Source of the DNA: Saprospiraceae bacterium
GTDB lineage: Bacteria; Bacteroidota; Bacteroidia; Chitinophagales; Saprospiraceae
Length of the DNA: 64,000 nucleotides
Reading direction: 5' to 3'
Assembly: GCA_020631235.1 (NCBI GenBank)
Contig: JAHDHQ010000001.1
Location: forward strand, 49,758-113,757
Shown here one piece after another: positions 62,627-64,000 of the stretch; positions within the stretch are counted from its first letter, which is position 1, and every line of letters starts with the position of its first letter. Under the pieces are notes generated by a model. It had not been told where the DNA came from, made no database searches, and saw only the letters and a program-made list of their open reading frames with translations. Made by a program: the position numbers and the translations under genes.

Positions 62627-63295
62627 ATGGCAGTAGATTATACAGGACAAACAAACGATAATTCATGTTGTGGAACTCCCTCATGTTGTTGTGGGTGCAA
62701 TAGTGAAACATGGACGCCAGGAGTAATAAGTCAAGATATTAGAGAAGAACTGTTTTCGAACTCTTTTCAAATAGATCCAGGGGCTTATTTCGTTGACGTT
62801 AGAAACGTAGGAATTTACCCTATTTGGGTGAATGGTGAGAAAGTAAGTCCTATGACTGGGGAATGGCACAGTGAACAGCAGCTTGATTATGTTCGAGAAA
62901 TTCAGGACTTTGTTGGAGCAATAAATATCGATAATCCACAAGGATCTGAGTTTTGGGTTAAACGGGCTTTTCCTTCGCCTGGTAATGCAAATAATTGTGG
63001 TTTTTCTACAGGTGTTATGGTGGAAAAACGACTTGAAAAAACAACAGATATTATTGTGCCAGCAGGAGCATATTTCGTAGACATTAGAAATGTAGGTGCA
63101 ACAGAAATACTAGTCAATGGTGAGAAAGTAAGTCCTATGACTGGGGAGTGGCACAGTAAAAATCAAATTAACACAGTTCAAAAAATCCAAGATTTTGTAC
63201 CTGAAATAAACATACAACTACCGAATGGTGGTGAGTATTGGATCAAGGTTGCTTATCCTTCAGGTTCTTCAGGTCTTATAAACTCAATTGTATAA
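62627..63295 (+). CDS. Cys-rich N-terminus protein with two 95-residue repeats
   Basis: A 222-residue protein. The N-terminus has CCGTPSCCCGC (residues 14-24). Two long repeats follow: residues 53-118 and 148-213 share AYFVDxRNVG, WVNGEKVSPMTGEWHS and IQDFV, offset by 95 residues. No signal peptide is present. Its stop overlaps the start of the last gene. The repeats suggest a trimer- or fibre-forming module. Confidence 0.6.
   Translation: MAVDYTGQTNDNSCCGTPSCCCGCNSETWTPGVISQDIREELFSNSFQIDPGAYFVDVRNVGIYPIWVNGEKVSPMTGEWHSEQQLDYVREIQDFVGAINIDNPQGSEFWVKRAFPSPGNANNCGFSTGVMVEKRLEKTTDIIVPAGAYFVDIRNVGATEILVNGEKVSPMTGEWHSKNQINTVQKIQDFVPEINIQLPNGGEYWIKVAYPSGSSGLINSIV
62831..63157 (+). repeat. Duplicated 42-bp segments inside the Cys-rich gene
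   Basis: 62831-62872 and 63116-63157 are identical except for one base. They lie 285 bp apart and encode the NGEKVSPMTGEWHS core of the two protein repeats. Confidence 0.85.
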
Positions 63296-64000
63296 TGAAA
63301 AGAATTTTATTTACACTATTAGTAGCTTTTGCCAGTTTAAATCTATTGGCGCAAACTGGAAGTGTCGGAAATCCAAATTATGATCAAGTCATTACACATT
63401 ATTGTGATAATGATGGTATGGGAAACCTTGTCACATTTTGGGTCCTTGATATCTACAGATTTGGAATAAGCAATCCAATTGCTACAGACACATTTGATAT
63501 AGAAAGGAACTCATATTCTCCTGTAGGTGATGTTACACTAGGAATGTGCCCTGAACAATTAGCTGTTTGTATTGACACTGCTTATTGGGATGGTTTTAAT
63601 CTGACAATACAACAAGAAAATTGTCCTCCATTTTTAATTGGATTCGAAGCTTTTGTAGATTCTATTGTAATGATAACCATTGATTCCATTATTTCAATAA
63701 TACCTTCAGAAACTGATACCGTAACCACAGCTATAAACCTCGATTGTAATACAGGTACATTTACGCTCAGTCAAACCGATATGGCTGACCTCACAGCAGA
63801 CTTTTCTTGCTATGATGATAAAGAAGTGCAGGATCTAATATGTACCAGTGGAAAAGTAGAAATCATTTTCGATGATAATACTACTAAACTTACTGATCTT
63901 GATTGTGGTGGCGCAAGCGGTACTGAAACCGATACAGTAACCACGGCTATAAACCTCGATTGTAATACAGGTACATTTACGCTCAGTCAAACCGATATGG
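63295..64000 (+). CDS. Secreted repeat protein, cut by the right edge
   Basis: Starts at the ATG at 63295 (overlapping the previous stop) and is open to the edge (235 codons). The signal MKRILFTLLVAFASLNLLAQ is followed by YCDNDGMGNLVTFWVLDIYRF, which recalls the CxDGSYDxQEA module of two earlier genes. A 72-residue repeat follows, beginning ETDTVTTAINLDCNTGTF; the second copy starts at 63925. More repeats probably lie beyond the window. Confidence 0.65.
   Translation, partial: MKRILFTLLVAFASLNLLAQTGSVGNPNYDQVITHYCDNDGMGNLVTFWVLDIYRFGISNPIATDTFDIERNSYSPVGDVTLGMCPEQLAVCIDTAYWDGFNLTIQQENCPPFLIGFEAFVDSIVMITIDSIISIIPSETDTVTTAINLDCNTGTFTLSQTDMADLTADFSCYDDKEVQDLICTSGKVEIIFDDNTTKLTDLDCGGASGTETDTVTTAINLDCNTGTFTLSQTDM
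63709..64000 (+). repeat. 216-bp coding repeat at the right edge
   Basis: 63709-63784 and 63925-64000 agree at 73 of 76 positions. All three differences are synonymous Thr codon changes. The period of 216 bp corresponds to 72 residues. Confidence 0.9.

Noticed and set aside
37950..64000. A normal tailed prophage
   Set aside because: None of the translated products shows terminase, portal, prohead protease, tail tape or baseplate signatures. Membrane helices and signal peptides are far more common than in tailed-phage late operons.

Overview
The window reads as chromosomal DNA of a marine-type Bacteroidota, most likely order Saprospirales. The evidence is several very large secreted proteins ending in type IX secretion (T9SS) sorting domains, a PorP/SprF protein paired with a gliding-type giant protein, a PorV-like outer-membrane protein, an ECF sigma factor next to a membrane protein with a beta-barrel-like domain, the futalosine menaquinone pathway, low GC, and several GTG or TTG starts without Shine-Dalgarno sequences. 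The host assignment is an inference from gene families.

Positions 1-37,900 are ordinary chromosome. From left to right they hold: a cut-off signal peptidase I (minus); a 2,150-residue reprolysin-like protease with its PorP/SprF partner; futalosine hydrolase; a PorV-like protein; a membrane-anchored NUC1 nuclease; small conserved proteins; a di-haem peroxidase lipoprotein; xseA-xseB; a DUF3810 protein; thioredoxin; a DUF58-PPK2-Hsp15 run; two T9SS substrates; a four-step minus-strand run of lipoprotein, ECF sigma, membrane/beta-barrel protein and dockerin-bearing T9SS giant; dihydrolipoyl dehydrogenase; a WG-repeat lipoprotein; coaD; pruA; and a 1,058-residue T9SS protein that ends at a clear terminator.

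From about 37,950 to the right edge (26 kb, right end not seen) the content changes to what I read as an integrated mobile element or provirus without tail genes. Its early part has divergent regulators, a small membrane protein and an 843-residue Toprim plus D5-like primase-helicase. A minus-strand cargo block follows. It contains a toxin / HTH antitoxin / SecB-like chaperone trio (a TAC module) and an EGF-domain lipoprotein. Two clusters of the octamer CCCAAAAA and a set of nested inverted repeats surround this block. A promoter region with a palindromic operator candidate then opens a long plus-strand operon. It encodes small proteins, a LEA14-like membrane protein, a membrane-anchored transglutaminase-like protein, very basic small proteins, a membrane or secreted GIY-YIG protein, a candidate major virion protein followed by a strong terminator, a membrane zincin, and a series of fibre- or adhesin-like proteins with repeats and Sec signal peptides. 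No terminase, portal, tail, conjugation, integrase or packaging ATPase gene is visible.

The working model is a little-described, tailless, probably membrane-associated virus or virus-like element of Saprospirales. It has its own replication protein and operators, a chaperone-controlled toxin-antitoxin module, and a large set of surface proteins. A dif-like sequence at its left edge suggests Xer-mediated integration. These functional readings are inferences from motifs and context; no database or structure search was possible.
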